A stretch of 35,256 nucleotides of DNA from Marinobacterium jannaschii DSM 6295 (GTDB taxonomy: Bacteria > Pseudomonadota > Gammaproteobacteria > Pseudomonadales > Balneatricaceae), in contig NZ_JHVJ01000035.1 of NCBI RefSeq assembly GCF_000620085.1, forward strand, positions 1 to 35,256, given 5' to 3'. The translations under genes were made by a program, and so were the position numbers. Below the pieces are notes generated by a model that was not told the origin of the DNA, ran no database searches, and worked only from the letters and a program-made list of their open reading frames with translations. Below are positions 27,209 through 34,920 of this stretch, piece after piece (positions within the stretch are counted from its first letter, which is position 1; every line of letters begins with the position of its first letter).

Positions 27209-27904
27209 ATGTCTTCCCCGAAAAAGGTGCTGATCGTCGATGACGAAGCGCCGATTCGCGAAATGATCGCAGTGGCACTCGAGATGGCTGGCTATGAATG
27301 CCTCGAAGCGGACAGCGCCAATGCCGCTCACGCCATCATCGTCGATGATAAACCCGATATGGTATTGCTGGACTGGATGATGCCGGGCACCAGCGGTGTC
27401 GACTTCGCCCGTCGCCTGCGCAAAGATGAACTGACCTCCGACCTGCCGATTATCATGCTCACCGCCAAAGGTGAGGAAGATAATAAGATTAAGGGACTGG
27501 AGTGCGGTGTCGACGACTACATCACCAAGCCGTTTTCACCCCGGGAGCTGGTTGCCCGCCTGAAAACAGTCCTGCGCCGCACCACACCGAAAGGCATCGA
27601 AGAACCGGTATCCGTGGATGGCCTGACACTGGACCCTATTTCGCACCGCGTCACCTCTGATGCCAGCCCGATTGAGCTGGGTCCGACCGAATTCCGCCTG
27701 CTGCAGTTCTTTATGACCCATCAGGACAGGGCTTACTCCCGCAGTCAGCTGCTCGACATGGTCTGGGGTGGTAATGTCTATGTGGAAGAGCGTACAGTGG
27801 ATGTACATATTCGTCGCCTGCGTAAAGCACTTGGAGAGCGTCACGATTATCTGGTACAAACAGTACGCGGTACCGGATATCGTTTTTCCTCTAAAGTAGC
27901 CTGA
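27209..27904 (+). CDS. phoB: Phosphate regulon response regulator PhoB
   Basis: PhoB activates the Pho regulon when phosphorylated by PhoR. The 231-residue protein has a receiver domain with the acidic pair Asp11-Asp12, phosphoacceptor Asp55 in LLDWMMPG, Thr85 and Lys107 in TKPF. A winged-helix DNA-binding domain follows, with LGPTEFRLLQFFMTH, the recognition helix region VDVHIRRLRKAL and the wing VRGTGYRF. It is the OmpR/PhoB class, of the family's usual length. phoR begins 8 nt after its stop. Confidence 0.97.
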   Translation: MSSPKKVLIVDDEAPIREMIAVALEMAGYECLEADSANAAHAIIVDDKPDMVLLDWMMPGTSGVDFARRLRKDELTSDLPIIMLTAKGEEDNKIKGLECGVDDYITKPFSPRELVARLKTVLRRTTPKGIEEPVSVDGLTLDPISHRVTSDASPIELGPTEFRLLQFFMTHQDRAYSRSQLLDMVWGGNVYVEERTVDVHIRRLRKALGERHDYLVQTVRGTGYRFSSKVA

Positions 27905-27912
27905 GATAACTG

Positions 27913-29247
27913 ATGCATAAGCTCCGTCACTCCATGCTCAGCAGCCTGTTTATGGCCGCCATTCCGGGATTGCTGATCGGTTTTATGGTGGGGCACCCTG
28001 GTTGGATACTGGGCCTGGCCATACTGATCTGGGGCATCTATCAGTCACACCAGTTTGGTCGCCTGACCGACTGGCTGCAGTTTGAAAGCGAGAAGGAACC
28101 GCCGGAAGCCGGCAGTCACTGGGGCGAGTTATTCGATGAACTGTCGCGCTTACAAAAGCGGCACAAGTCGCGTGAGAAATATCTGCGCAGTGTCATCACC
28201 CGCTTCCAGCAGTCGTCTGCGGCATTGCATGATGCGATTGTCATCATCGACCGGCATAACAACCTGGAGTGGTGGAACAAGGCCGCTGACCGGTTATTGG
28301 GACTGAAAGCGTCCTCTGACCGTGGAAAACCGGTTATGAACCTGCTGCGCGATCCGCGCTTCATCCGCTATTTCAAGAAAGACAACTATGCCGAGCCACT
28401 GCAGTTAATCTCTCCGGTCGATCCGGAGGTTCAGCTGCAATACCAGATCACCAAGTTTGGTCAGGGGGATCACCTGCTGGTGGCCCGCGACATTACCCGC
28501 CTGATGCGCCTGGAACAGACCCGACAGGACTTTGTTGCCAACGCCTCCCATGAACTGCGTACACCGCTCACCGTGATCCGGGGTTATCTCGAAACCTTCC
28601 TCGATCAGGAGCTGCCAAGGCCACTGGTGCGCGGGCTGACCCAGATGCAGCAACAGGCCAAGCGGATGGAAAGCCTGGTATCTGACCTGCTATTGCTATC
28701 CCGCCTGGAAGCCAGTAACCAGATCTCCGACGAACAGTCGGTACAGATTCAGAACCTGATCAGCCAGATCCATGAATCAGCGGCAGAGCTGGCACGGGAG
28801 AAAGGCCACAGTTTCGAACTGGAACTGGACCAGGAGTTTGACCTGCTGGGCCAGGAGATCGAGCTGCACAGTGCATTCTCCAACCTGGTGTACAACGCCG
28901 TTCGCTACACCCCCGCAAACGGTCATATCAAGCTACGCTGGTGGGTGGATGCTGCCGGGGGGCACTTTGCCGTCACCGATAATGGCCTGGGTATCGATTC
29001 GATCCATATCCCGCGCCTGACCGAACGCTTTTACCGGGTGGATGAAAGCCGCTCCTCAGCCAGCGGCGGTACCGGGCTGGGGTTGGCAATCGTCAAGCAT
29101 GTGCTGGCGCGCCACAGCGGTCAGCTATCCATCAAGAGCAAGGTCGGTCACGGCAGCACCTTTGCCTGTCACTTCCCCAACGATATGGTGGTGCGGGCCC
29201 GGGCGACCGAAGATGACGACGACCACACCGAGTCGATGCCGGCCTGA
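27913..29247 (+). CDS. phoR: Phosphate regulon sensor histidine kinase PhoR
   Basis: PhoR phosphorylates PhoB under phosphate limitation and dephosphorylates it otherwise. The 444-residue protein has two N-terminal membrane helices (about residues 8-44) with almost no periplasmic loop, a PAS-like domain (about 100-195, including HDAIVIIDRHNNLEWWN), the dimerisation/phosphoacceptor motif FVANASHELRTPL with His213, and an ATPase domain with N-box SNLVYNAVRYTP, G1 VTDNGLGID, F-box FYRVD and G2 GGTGLGLAIV. The lack of a sensing loop fits signal input from Pst and PhoU, not direct phosphate binding. Confidence 0.97.
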   Translation: MHKLRHSMLSSLFMAAIPGLLIGFMVGHPGWILGLAILIWGIYQSHQFGRLTDWLQFESEKEPPEAGSHWGELFDELSRLQKRHKSREKYLRSVITRFQQSSAALHDAIVIIDRHNNLEWWNKAADRLLGLKASSDRGKPVMNLLRDPRFIRYFKKDNYAEPLQLISPVDPEVQLQYQITKFGQGDHLLVARDITRLMRLEQTRQDFVANASHELRTPLTVIRGYLETFLDQELPRPLVRGLTQMQQQAKRMESLVSDLLLLSRLEASNQISDEQSVQIQNLISQIHESAAELAREKGHSFELELDQEFDLLGQEIELHSAFSNLVYNAVRYTPANGHIKLRWWVDAAGGHFAVTDNGLGIDSIHIPRLTERFYRVDESRSSASGGTGLGLAIVKHVLARHSGQLSIKSKVGHGSTFACHFPNDMVVRARATEDDDDHTESMPA

Positions 29248-29260
29248 ACACCGGACAGAG

Positions 29261-29290
29261 AAAAAACGGCAGCCCAAGGGCTGCCGTTTT
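29261..29290. terminator. Bidirectional terminator between phoR and cysZ
   Basis: A 13-bp perfect stem AAAACGGCAGCCC/GGGCTGCCGTTTT (29263-29275 with 29278-29290) has a 2-nt gap and A and T runs on either side. It serves phoR on the plus strand and cysZ on the minus strand. Confidence 0.93.
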
Positions 29291-29316
29291 CATTCTGTCA
29301 GCCCAAAGCCCGGCCT

Positions 29317-30051
29317 CTAGCGTTGGCTGGAATGCTCTTCAACCCAGTACAGGGTGGCACCGATCACGGCCGAGGGCATCAGTACCAGGTTCACCACCGG
29401 AATCATCATCCCCAGCTGCACCAGACCACCGAACCCCACCGATGTCATTCGCTGCTGTTTCAGCATCAGCTTCATATCCTTAAAGCTGACCTTGTTGTTA
29501 TCCATCGGATAATCGCAATACTGGATCGCCATCATCCAGGCGCCGAACAGAAACCACAGTAGCGGAGAGACAATATTCAGCAGCGGAATAAAGGTCACCA
29601 GTAACACCAGCAGAAACCGGGGCAGGTAATAGGCCAGCTTGGACAGCTCGCGGCCAATCGCGCGCGGCACCAGCGCCAGCACAGCCCCCCAGCCCTCATC
29701 GGTCAGCACCTCGCCACGCAGGCTACGCTCAACCTTCTCTGCCAGGAAGCCATTAAAAGGCGCCGCTATCAGGTTCGCGACGATATTGAAGCTGTAATAG
29801 ACCAGCACCAGCACCAGCACCGCGAACAACGGCCAGAGCAGGAAGTCGAGGAAGGAGAGCCACTCGGGCATCTTAGCCAGCCAGTAGTCGACCCATTGAT
29901 CGAACTGGTTGATCAACAGCCAGATAGCACCGACAAACAGCAGAATATTGACCATCAGCGGTACGATAACAAACTGGCGGATACCGGGCTGTGGCAGCAT
30001 CTTAATGCCACGCACCAGGTAGCCGGCTCCGCGAAACGGATTTCCTTTCAT
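29317..30051 (-). CDS. cysZ: Sulfate transporter CysZ
   Basis: CysZ is an inner-membrane sulfate uptake protein that supplies cysteine synthesis. The 244-residue protein has the family's hallmark start GAGYLVRGIKMLPQPGIRQFVIVPL, hydrophobic segments and amphipathic hemi-penetrating stretches, the loop LIAAPFNGFLAEKVERSLRG and PFLLWFLFGAWM-like central helices (PLLWFLFGAWMMAIQYCDYPMDN). The length is normal (E. coli 253). It follows, on the same strand and 10 bp away, a small membrane protein that is probably co-transcribed. Confidence 0.92.
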   Translation of the reverse strand: MKGNPFRGAGYLVRGIKMLPQPGIRQFVIVPLMVNILLFVGAIWLLINQFDQWVDYWLAKMPEWLSFLDFLLWPLFAVLVLVLVYYSFNIVANLIAAPFNGFLAEKVERSLRGEVLTDEGWGAVLALVPRAIGRELSKLAYYLPRFLLVLLVTFIPLLNIVSPLLWFLFGAWMMAIQYCDYPMDNNKVSFKDMKLMLKQQRMTSVGFGGLVQLGMMIPVVNLVLMPSAVIGATLYWVEEHSSQR

Positions 30052-30061
30052 AGTGGTCCCA

Positions 30062-30292
30062 TTAACCCAGATAGAAGAACAGGAATAGCTTGATCACCAC
30101 GGCCAGAATCATCAGAGACAGGCCCGCACGGTTGATCGTGAACTCCTTCGGCGTAAACACAATCGTCGGCTGCCAGAACACCAACAGCGATTTGTAATCT
30201 TTAGTGCGCCCGGCATACATCGCCAGAGACACCAGCAAGACTAACAAGCCACCCCAGAACAACAGAGGTTCAATCATTGCCAGAAAATTCAT
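30062..30292 (-). CDS. Small membrane protein, 76 residues, unrecognised
   Basis: The product has a hydrophobic N-terminal helix (about residues 5-24), a short hydrophilic middle (AGRTKDYKSLLVFWQP, FTPKEFTINRAG) and a second helix near the C-terminus (LSLMILAVVIKLFLFFYLG), so it is a two-pass inner-membrane protein. The ATG at 30292 follows GGAAGG by five bases; an adjacent ATG one codon earlier is possible, while a TTG further up is unlikely. It precedes cysZ by 10 bp, so a role near sulfate uptake is possible, but this is only context. Confidence 0.72.
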   Translation of the reverse strand: MNFLAMIEPLLFWGGLLVLLVSLAMYAGRTKDYKSLLVFWQPTIVFTPKEFTINRAGLSLMILAVVIKLFLFFYLG

Positions 30293-30390
30293 CATCGCCT
30301 TCCCTTGTTGCAACTCATAAAGTCAGCAAGACTATCAGAAATTGAAGACACCGACTGCCCGTCAAAGGCAGTAGAGGAGCGCGAACAACC

Positions 30391-31326
30391 ATGAAAGCGA
30401 TTCAGATCCATCAGTTTAAAAGCCCGGCCGAGCCACAGTACGGCGATGTAGCAGAACCGCAACTGAACAGCGGCGAAGTCCTGATTCGTAACCGCGCCGC
30501 CGGCATCAATCCGATTGACTGGAAAACTTGCAGCGGCGGTGGCGCGGCGCCCTTTATCGGCGAGCTGCCGTTTATTCCCGGCTGGGAGTTTGCTGGTGAA
30601 ATAGAGCAGGCCGACGCCGAATCCGCCTTCAAACCGGGTGACCGGGTACTGGGATTTATCCGCTTTCCCCAGGCTGCTGGTTGTTTTGCCGAGAAGATCG
30701 CCGCGCCCGCGGCCGAAATCGCGCCCTGCCCTGCGGCACTGGATGCGAAAACAGCTGCCGCACTGCCGCTCGCCGGCCTGACGGCATGGCAGGCGCTGTT
30801 CGACAAAGGCAACTTGCAGGCAGGACAGCGGGTGCTGATTCTTGCCGCCGCCGGCGGAGTCGGCCACCTGGCCGTGCAGCTGGCAAAACAGGCCGGAGCT
30901 TATGTGATCGCCACAGCGTCGGAGAAAAACCATCGCTTCCTGCAGCAACTGGGTGCTGATGAGACCCTCGATTACAACAGCGTCGATATCAGCAGTACGG
31001 TGAGCGCTATCGACCTGGTGCTGGACGGCATCGGTGGTGACAGCGGCATTGCGGCCCTGCAGACACTGACGCCCGGCGGCACACTGGTCACCCTGCCCTC
31101 CGTGACCAAGGATGCCGTTATCGCCGCCGGAGAGGCGCTGGGACTGAAGGTCGAGCCGATACGGGTAGAGCCGAATGCCGTCCAGCTGAGCGAACTGGCA
31201 CAACGCTGTGCCGCCGGCGCGCTGAAACTGCAATTGGCCAACAGCTATCCGATCAGCCGTACGGCAGAGGCCTTTGCCGAAAGTGCCTCGGGCCATGTTC
31301 AGGGAAAGATCGTGATCACGCTTTAA
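30391..31326 (+). CDS. Zinc-independent NAD(P)H quinone oxidoreductase, MDR family
   Basis: This is a medium-chain dehydrogenase/reductase of the quinone-oxidoreductase group, expected to use NADPH to reduce quinones or enals in the cytoplasm. The 311-residue protein has the GroES-like N-terminal half (AAGINPIDWKTCSGG, FIPGWEFAGEIEQ, KPGDRVLGF) and a Rossmann half with LAAAGGVGHLAVQLAKQAGA (151-170). The position used for the catalytic zinc Cys in alcohol dehydrogenases is not Cys here, so no catalytic zinc. GAGGAG lies 10 nt before the ATG. The exact substrate cannot be told. It is divergent from the small membrane protein and cysZ. Confidence 0.88.
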   Translation: MKAIQIHQFKSPAEPQYGDVAEPQLNSGEVLIRNRAAGINPIDWKTCSGGGAAPFIGELPFIPGWEFAGEIEQADAESAFKPGDRVLGFIRFPQAAGCFAEKIAAPAAEIAPCPAALDAKTAAALPLAGLTAWQALFDKGNLQAGQRVLILAAAGGVGHLAVQLAKQAGAYVIATASEKNHRFLQQLGADETLDYNSVDISSTVSAIDLVLDGIGGDSGIAALQTLTPGGTLVTLPSVTKDAVIAAGEALGLKVEPIRVEPNAVQLSELAQRCAAGALKLQLANSYPISRTAEAFAESASGHVQGKIVITL

Positions 31327-31357
31327 GGCGCCACAACAGAAGCACAGCGTTAAACGC

Positions 31358-31382
31358 AAAAAAGCCTGCAGATGCAGGCTTT
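31358..31382 (+). terminator. Rho-independent terminator after the quinone oxidoreductase
   Basis: The stem AAAGCCTGC/GCAGGCTTT (31361-31369 with 31374-31382) has loop AGAT and is flanked by an A run and TTTCTTT. It is usable from both sides and lies between two convergent genes. Confidence 0.85.
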
Positions 31383-31406
31383 CTTTATAGGCGACGCGGT
31401 TTCGGC

Positions 31407-31835
31407 TCAGGGATTAGAGCACAGGTACTGTTTCTGCCTCATCAGCAGGCGACAACCGGCATCGCGGATATTACGGTCGATACAGTAGAACTTGGCCCAG
31501 CTCTTATCGTCCTCAGTCGGCTTGTCACGAAACGCCGGGGTATCGTCACAGAAACCTTCAGTCGGCGCGGATTTGCTCCAGCAAGCCTTAAGGTACTGGC
31601 CATGATTCACGGTACATTCATAGCCAAAGCATTCATTAAACTGCTCCAGCGTCTGATCCAGACAGCCCTGCTGATCGGTGGTCGCACCCAGTGCCGCTCC
31701 GCGTTGACGAAACTCTTCTGCCTGGGCACCCATCTCCTGATTGTACTCATCCAGCCACTGCGCGCCACGGAACTCTATCCAGGCATAACTGCCCAGTGCC
31801 AGCAGGATCAGCAGCAACCACCAGAATTTTTTCAT
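31407..31835 (-). CDS. Membrane-anchored Cys-rich protein, 142 residues, unrecognised
   Basis: The product starts MKKFWWLLLILLALGSYAWIE, an uncleaved-looking helix or signal anchor. The rest is hydrophilic with nine Cys, including ECFGYEC and a late YCID...GC...YLC series. Exported and rich in paired Cys, it would be a plausible disulfide-bonded periplasmic protein and so a possible DsbA client; that is inference. The ATG at 31835 has AGGAAAGG upstream; longer in-frame extension lacks such a site and overlaps the preceding gene. It is last in a three-gene minus-strand run headed by yjaG. Confidence 0.75.
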   Translation of the reverse strand: MKKFWWLLLILLALGSYAWIEFRGAQWLDEYNQEMGAQAEEFRQRGAALGATTDQQGCLDQTLEQFNECFGYECTVNHGQYLKACWSKSAPTEGFCDDTPAFRDKPTEDDKSWAKFYCIDRNIRDAGCRLLMRQKQYLCSNP

Positions 31836-31858
31836 CCTTAAACCTTTCCTAATAGCGC

Positions 31859-32119
31859 TTAGCGGGCACGGGTATAGAGTCCGCCCAGACAACCAAACAA
31901 TCCCACCACCGCCAGCAGCATACTGCCATTGACCAGCGCCATATGACGCTGGATAAAGGGCTGGAAGGGATGTTCGGTATTCATATCGCAAACGGACTGG
32001 CTGTAATCGAAGGAACCACCGCTATCGAGGCAGCTTTCAACCTCAGATAACTCGCTCAGGTAGATCCCCATCAACAGCAGGCAGGGTAACACCAGCAGAA
32101 CTAATCCTATTCTCAGCAT
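31859..32119 (-). CDS. Small two-pass membrane protein, 86 residues, unrecognised
   Basis: It has a hydrophobic N-terminal helix (MLRIGLVLLVLPCLLLMGIYL), a middle of about 40 residues with two Cys (SCLDSGGSF and SVCDMN) that would lie in the periplasm, and a second helix MLLAVVGLFGCLGGLY at the C-terminus. Its ATG overlaps the yjaG stop as ATGA (32117-32121 region), showing translational coupling to yjaG. The following gene, also Cys-bearing and membrane-anchored, starts 23 bp downstream, so the pair may act together. Confidence 0.75.
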   Translation of the reverse strand: MLRIGLVLLVLPCLLLMGIYLSELSEVESCLDSGGSFDYSQSVCDMNTEHPFQPFIQRHMALVNGSMLLAVVGLFGCLGGLYTRAR

Positions 32120-32718
32120 CAGTCTTCGTCACTGATACCGATGTTGCTGACGCCTTCATTCTCAGCCAGCAAGCGCAGCTCATTGACCAGGCTGGCCGAT
32201 GGCTCAGCCTGGGTGATGCGAGCCAGCACCTCTTCCACAAAGGCTTCTTCCTGTTCCATCATGTCGTGAGTGTTGATCATTCTGACCACCTCCTCATCGG
32301 ACATCTGGTCATTGGCTTCGCTGACCTCGATATAGGAAGCGACGCACTCGCGGGACAGGTTTATGACATTAGCCACTTCTGTCGCATCAGTCGCAATCAC
32401 ACTGTTGAGGGTTGAATACAGCGCGACCACTGCATCCAGGGCCGGGTAGGCGCCATACATGCTGTACTCTTCCAGGTCAGGCATATTGGCTTCGACATTG
32501 TCCAGCTGAACCTCGAAGTTCATCTTGACCTTACTGTTGCCGAGATGATCCCAGATAGCGTTGAGTATCTGGCGTAGCTGACCCGCATCGCCAAACTCCA
32601 CCAGCCTGGAGAACAGGGCAAAGTTAGGAAACATACGTTCAGTCATGGCTGCGCTCAGGGCAACCAGCTGCCAGTCCTGCAGGTCATTTAACTGCTTTTC
32701 AACGTGCTGATCAGGCAT
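32119..32718 (-). CDS. yjaG: YjaG family (DUF416) protein
   Basis: This is a conserved gammaproteobacterial cytoplasmic protein of unknown function. The 199-residue product follows E. coli YjaG in its key segments: LNDLQDWQLVALSAAMTERM near the start, PNFALFSRLVEFGD, the central MYGAYPALDAVVALYSTL and the C-terminal ENEGVSNIGIS. It is acidic and helical with no membrane segment. The ATG at 32718 has GGTGGAGA six nt upstream. It is the first gene of a run with two small membrane proteins, an arrangement I do not know from E. coli. Confidence 0.9.
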   Translation of the reverse strand: MPDQHVEKQLNDLQDWQLVALSAAMTERMFPNFALFSRLVEFGDAGQLRQILNAIWDHLGNSKVKMNFEVQLDNVEANMPDLEEYSMYGAYPALDAVVALYSTLNSVIATDATEVANVINLSRECVASYIEVSEANDQMSDEEVVRMINTHDMMEQEEAFVEEVLARITQAEPSASLVNELRLLAENEGVSNIGISDED

Positions 32719-32956
32719 CAATCATCTCCACCGGAGCTGTCTTTTAAAGGGGCTATTGTACGGCTTTTAGGGCTATTTGCAGAGTTTCTACACTATTTAT
32801 TTCAGCAATATTGCAGCGATATCGCCGATTTAGGGTCGGATTCCCGTCAATATGCGCGCACGCCCCCGGCCCTGGCCTGCTCAGTGGTTATGCTCGCTGT
32901 TTATACTGTTATACTTTTCCCCCCTAACCCTCTGGTTTATATAGGCCATAGACCCC

Positions 32957-33508
32957 ATGAAGAAGAATAACTCTCTTTCCCGGGTGGTCAGAGCACTGGA
33001 TCTGCTCAGTGAGTGGACAGGGCGCTGTATCGCCTGGCTAACGTTGCTGATGGTGCTGGTCACCTTCGCGATCGTTGTAATGCGTTACCTGTTTGAAACC
33101 GGCAATATCGCCCTGCAGGAGTCTGTGATCTATATGCACAGCTTCGTTTTCCTGCTCGCGGCCGGCTATACCCTGAAGCATGACGGTCATGTGCGGGTCG
33201 ATATTTTCTACCGCCCGATGGCTGAAAAGCGCAAGGCACTGATCAATATCTTCGGCACCCTGTTCCTGCTGTTCCCGGTCACCGGTTTTATCTTCTATAT
33301 CTCCTGGGAGTACGTGGCGACCTCTTGGTCACTGATGGAAGGCTCGCAGGAAGCCGGAGGACTGGACTTCCGCTACCTGCTGAAAAGTGCCCTGCTGGCG
33401 ATGCCAATGCTGATGATCCTGCAGGGAATTGCCGAACTGCTGCGCAACTATCTGGTGCTGACCGGCCGTGGCCATCTGCTGCATGAAGAAGAGGAGCACG
33501 CCCTGTGA
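32957..33508 (+). CDS. TRAP transporter small permease subunit DctQ
   Basis: This is the four-helix small membrane subunit of a tripartite ATP-independent periplasmic transporter. The 183-residue protein has helices near residues 22-42, 60-75, 95-115 and 140-160, with the family motif GYTLKHDGHVRVDIFY (about 71-86) that follows the second helix. Its stop overlaps the DctM start (GTGA), so the two are coupled. Upstream, 32722-32956 holds no gene; TATACT-like elements near 32898-32910 could be its promoter. Confidence 0.92.
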   Translation: MKKNNSLSRVVRALDLLSEWTGRCIAWLTLLMVLVTFAIVVMRYLFETGNIALQESVIYMHSFVFLLAAGYTLKHDGHVRVDIFYRPMAEKRKALINIFGTLFLLFPVTGFIFYISWEYVATSWSLMEGSQEAGGLDFRYLLKSALLAMPMLMILQGIAELLRNYLVLTGRGHLLHEEEEHAL

Positions 33509-34884
33509 TCGAATATCTGCCGCTGTTCCTGTTCCTGGGCGCTATCGTCGTCCTGTTGCTGGGCTACTCGGTCGCCTTCTCGCTGGCGGGTACCGGATTG
33601 CTGTTTGCCGCAATCGGCGCCTATACCGGTCATTTTGATTCGGTGTTTCTGGAGGCCATTCCAAACCGCTTGTTCGGCATCATGAATAACGAGGTGCTGA
33701 TCGCCGTACCGCTGTTTGTCTTTATGGGGGTTATGCTGGAGAAATCCCGGATTGCCGAAGAACTGCTCGATACCATGGCCGCTCTGTTCGGCCCGATGCG
33801 TGGCGGTCTCGGCATCTCGGTTACCGTGGTAGGCATGCTGCTGGCGGCCAGTACCGGTATTGTCGGCGCCACGGTGGTCACCATGGGCCTGCTGTCGCTG
33901 CCCACCATGTTGCGGCGCGGCTACGATCCGAAAGTCGCCACCGGCATTATCTGCGCCTCAGGTACCCTGGGACAGATCATTCCACCGTCGATTGTCCTGG
34001 TCCTGCTGGGCGATGTGATCTCTTCTGCCTACCAGCAGTCACAGCTCGATCAGGGCATTTTCTCCCCGGAGACCGTGACCGTGGGCGACCTGTTCCTCGG
34101 AGCGCTGATACCGGGCCTGATGCTGGTGGTCGCCTATACCCTTTACCTGGTCTTTAAGGCGATCGTTCACCCCGCGACCGTGCCTGCCATTCCGCAGGAA
34201 GAGCGGGATGCGATCGATAATATGGGAAGCCGCGTGCTGAAAGCGCTGTTGCCACCGGTGCTGCTGGTCGGTCTGGTACTGGGCTCGATTCTTGGCGGCC
34301 TGGCGACTCCGACGGAGGCCGCATCTGTTGGTGCTGTCGGTGCCATGATACTGGCGATGTTCCGCCGCAGCTTTAACCTGCAGATCCTGCGCGAAGTGAT
34401 GCACTCCACCACCCAGGTCAGCTCGATGGTGTTTATTATCCTGGTCGGTGCTTCGATCTTCTCGCTGGTGTTCCGTGGCTACGGCGGCGACGATCTGGTA
34501 CGGGAGTTCCTCGAAGACCTGCCGGGTGGTGTTGTCGGGGCTATGGTCGTGGTGATGCTGGTGATGTTTCTGCTCGGCTTCTTCCTCGACTTTATCGAGA
34601 TCACCTTCGTGGTGGTACCGATTGTGGCGCCGATCCTGCTCAGCATGGGCCTGGATCCGGTCTGGCTGGGCATTATGATCGCCATCAACCTGCAGACTTC
34701 CTTCCTGACACCGCCGTTCGGCTTCGCCCTGTTCTACCTGCGCGGCGTAGCACCCGACACTATCAGCACCATGCAGATCTACCGCGGCGTGATTCCGTTT
34801 ATCCTGATCCAGCTGGGCGCCCTGACCCTGCTGGCATACTGGCCTTCGCTGGCCACCTGGTTACCGGAGCTGGTGTACGGTTAA
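33505..34884 (+). CDS. TRAP transporter large permease subunit DctM
   Basis: DctM is the twelve-helix transport subunit that couples solute uptake to a sodium gradient. The 459-residue protein shows typical DctM stretches: MNNEVLIAVPLFVFMGVMLEKS, ICASGTLGQIIPPSIVLVLLGD, GLATPTEAASVGAVGAMI and NLQTSFLTPPFGFALFYLRGVAP. The start is GTG at 33505, set by the 4-nt overlap with dctQ. No dctP solute-binding gene is beside it in this window; the substrate is therefore unknown. An insertion sequence follows 34 bp after the stop. Confidence 0.94.
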   Translation: MIEYLPLFLFLGAIVVLLLGYSVAFSLAGTGLLFAAIGAYTGHFDSVFLEAIPNRLFGIMNNEVLIAVPLFVFMGVMLEKSRIAEELLDTMAALFGPMRGGLGISVTVVGMLLAASTGIVGATVVTMGLLSLPTMLRRGYDPKVATGIICASGTLGQIIPPSIVLVLLGDVISSAYQQSQLDQGIFSPETVTVGDLFLGALIPGLMLVVAYTLYLVFKAIVHPATVPAIPQEERDAIDNMGSRVLKALLPPVLLVGLVLGSILGGLATPTEAASVGAVGAMILAMFRRSFNLQILREVMHSTTQVSSMVFIILVGASIFSLVFRGYGGDDLVREFLEDLPGGVVGAMVVVMLVMFLLGFFLDFIEITFVVVPIVAPILLSMGLDPVWLGIMIAINLQTSFLTPPFGFALFYLRGVAPDTISTMQIYRGVIPFILIQLGALTLLAYWPSLATWLPELVYG

Positions 34885-34898
34885 CCCGGTGCGGAAAC

Positions 34899-34920
34899 AA
34901 AAAAAGCAGGCTGAGAAGCC
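34899..34920 (+). terminator. Half of a terminator after dctM, apparently cut by the insertion sequence
   Basis: A run of seven A (34899-34905) and left arm GCAGGCT (34906-34912) are followed by loop GAGA and AGCC (34917-34920). A complete symmetrical terminator would continue with TGC and a T run, but the sequence changes to CAATGCCG, where the insertion sequence begins. The remaining stem is only four base pairs, so termination is probably lost. Confidence 0.55.

Noticed and set aside
30292-31359. Long minus-strand open frame opposite the quinone oxidoreductase
   Set aside because: The plus-strand gene has a clear Rossmann fold and start site; the antisense frame has no recognisable domain.
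32704-32970. Plus-strand 88-codon frame between yjaG and dctQ
   Set aside because: It overlaps the yjaG start region and the dctQ start, lacks a ribosome site and has no recognisable features; the region is better explained as a promoter interval.
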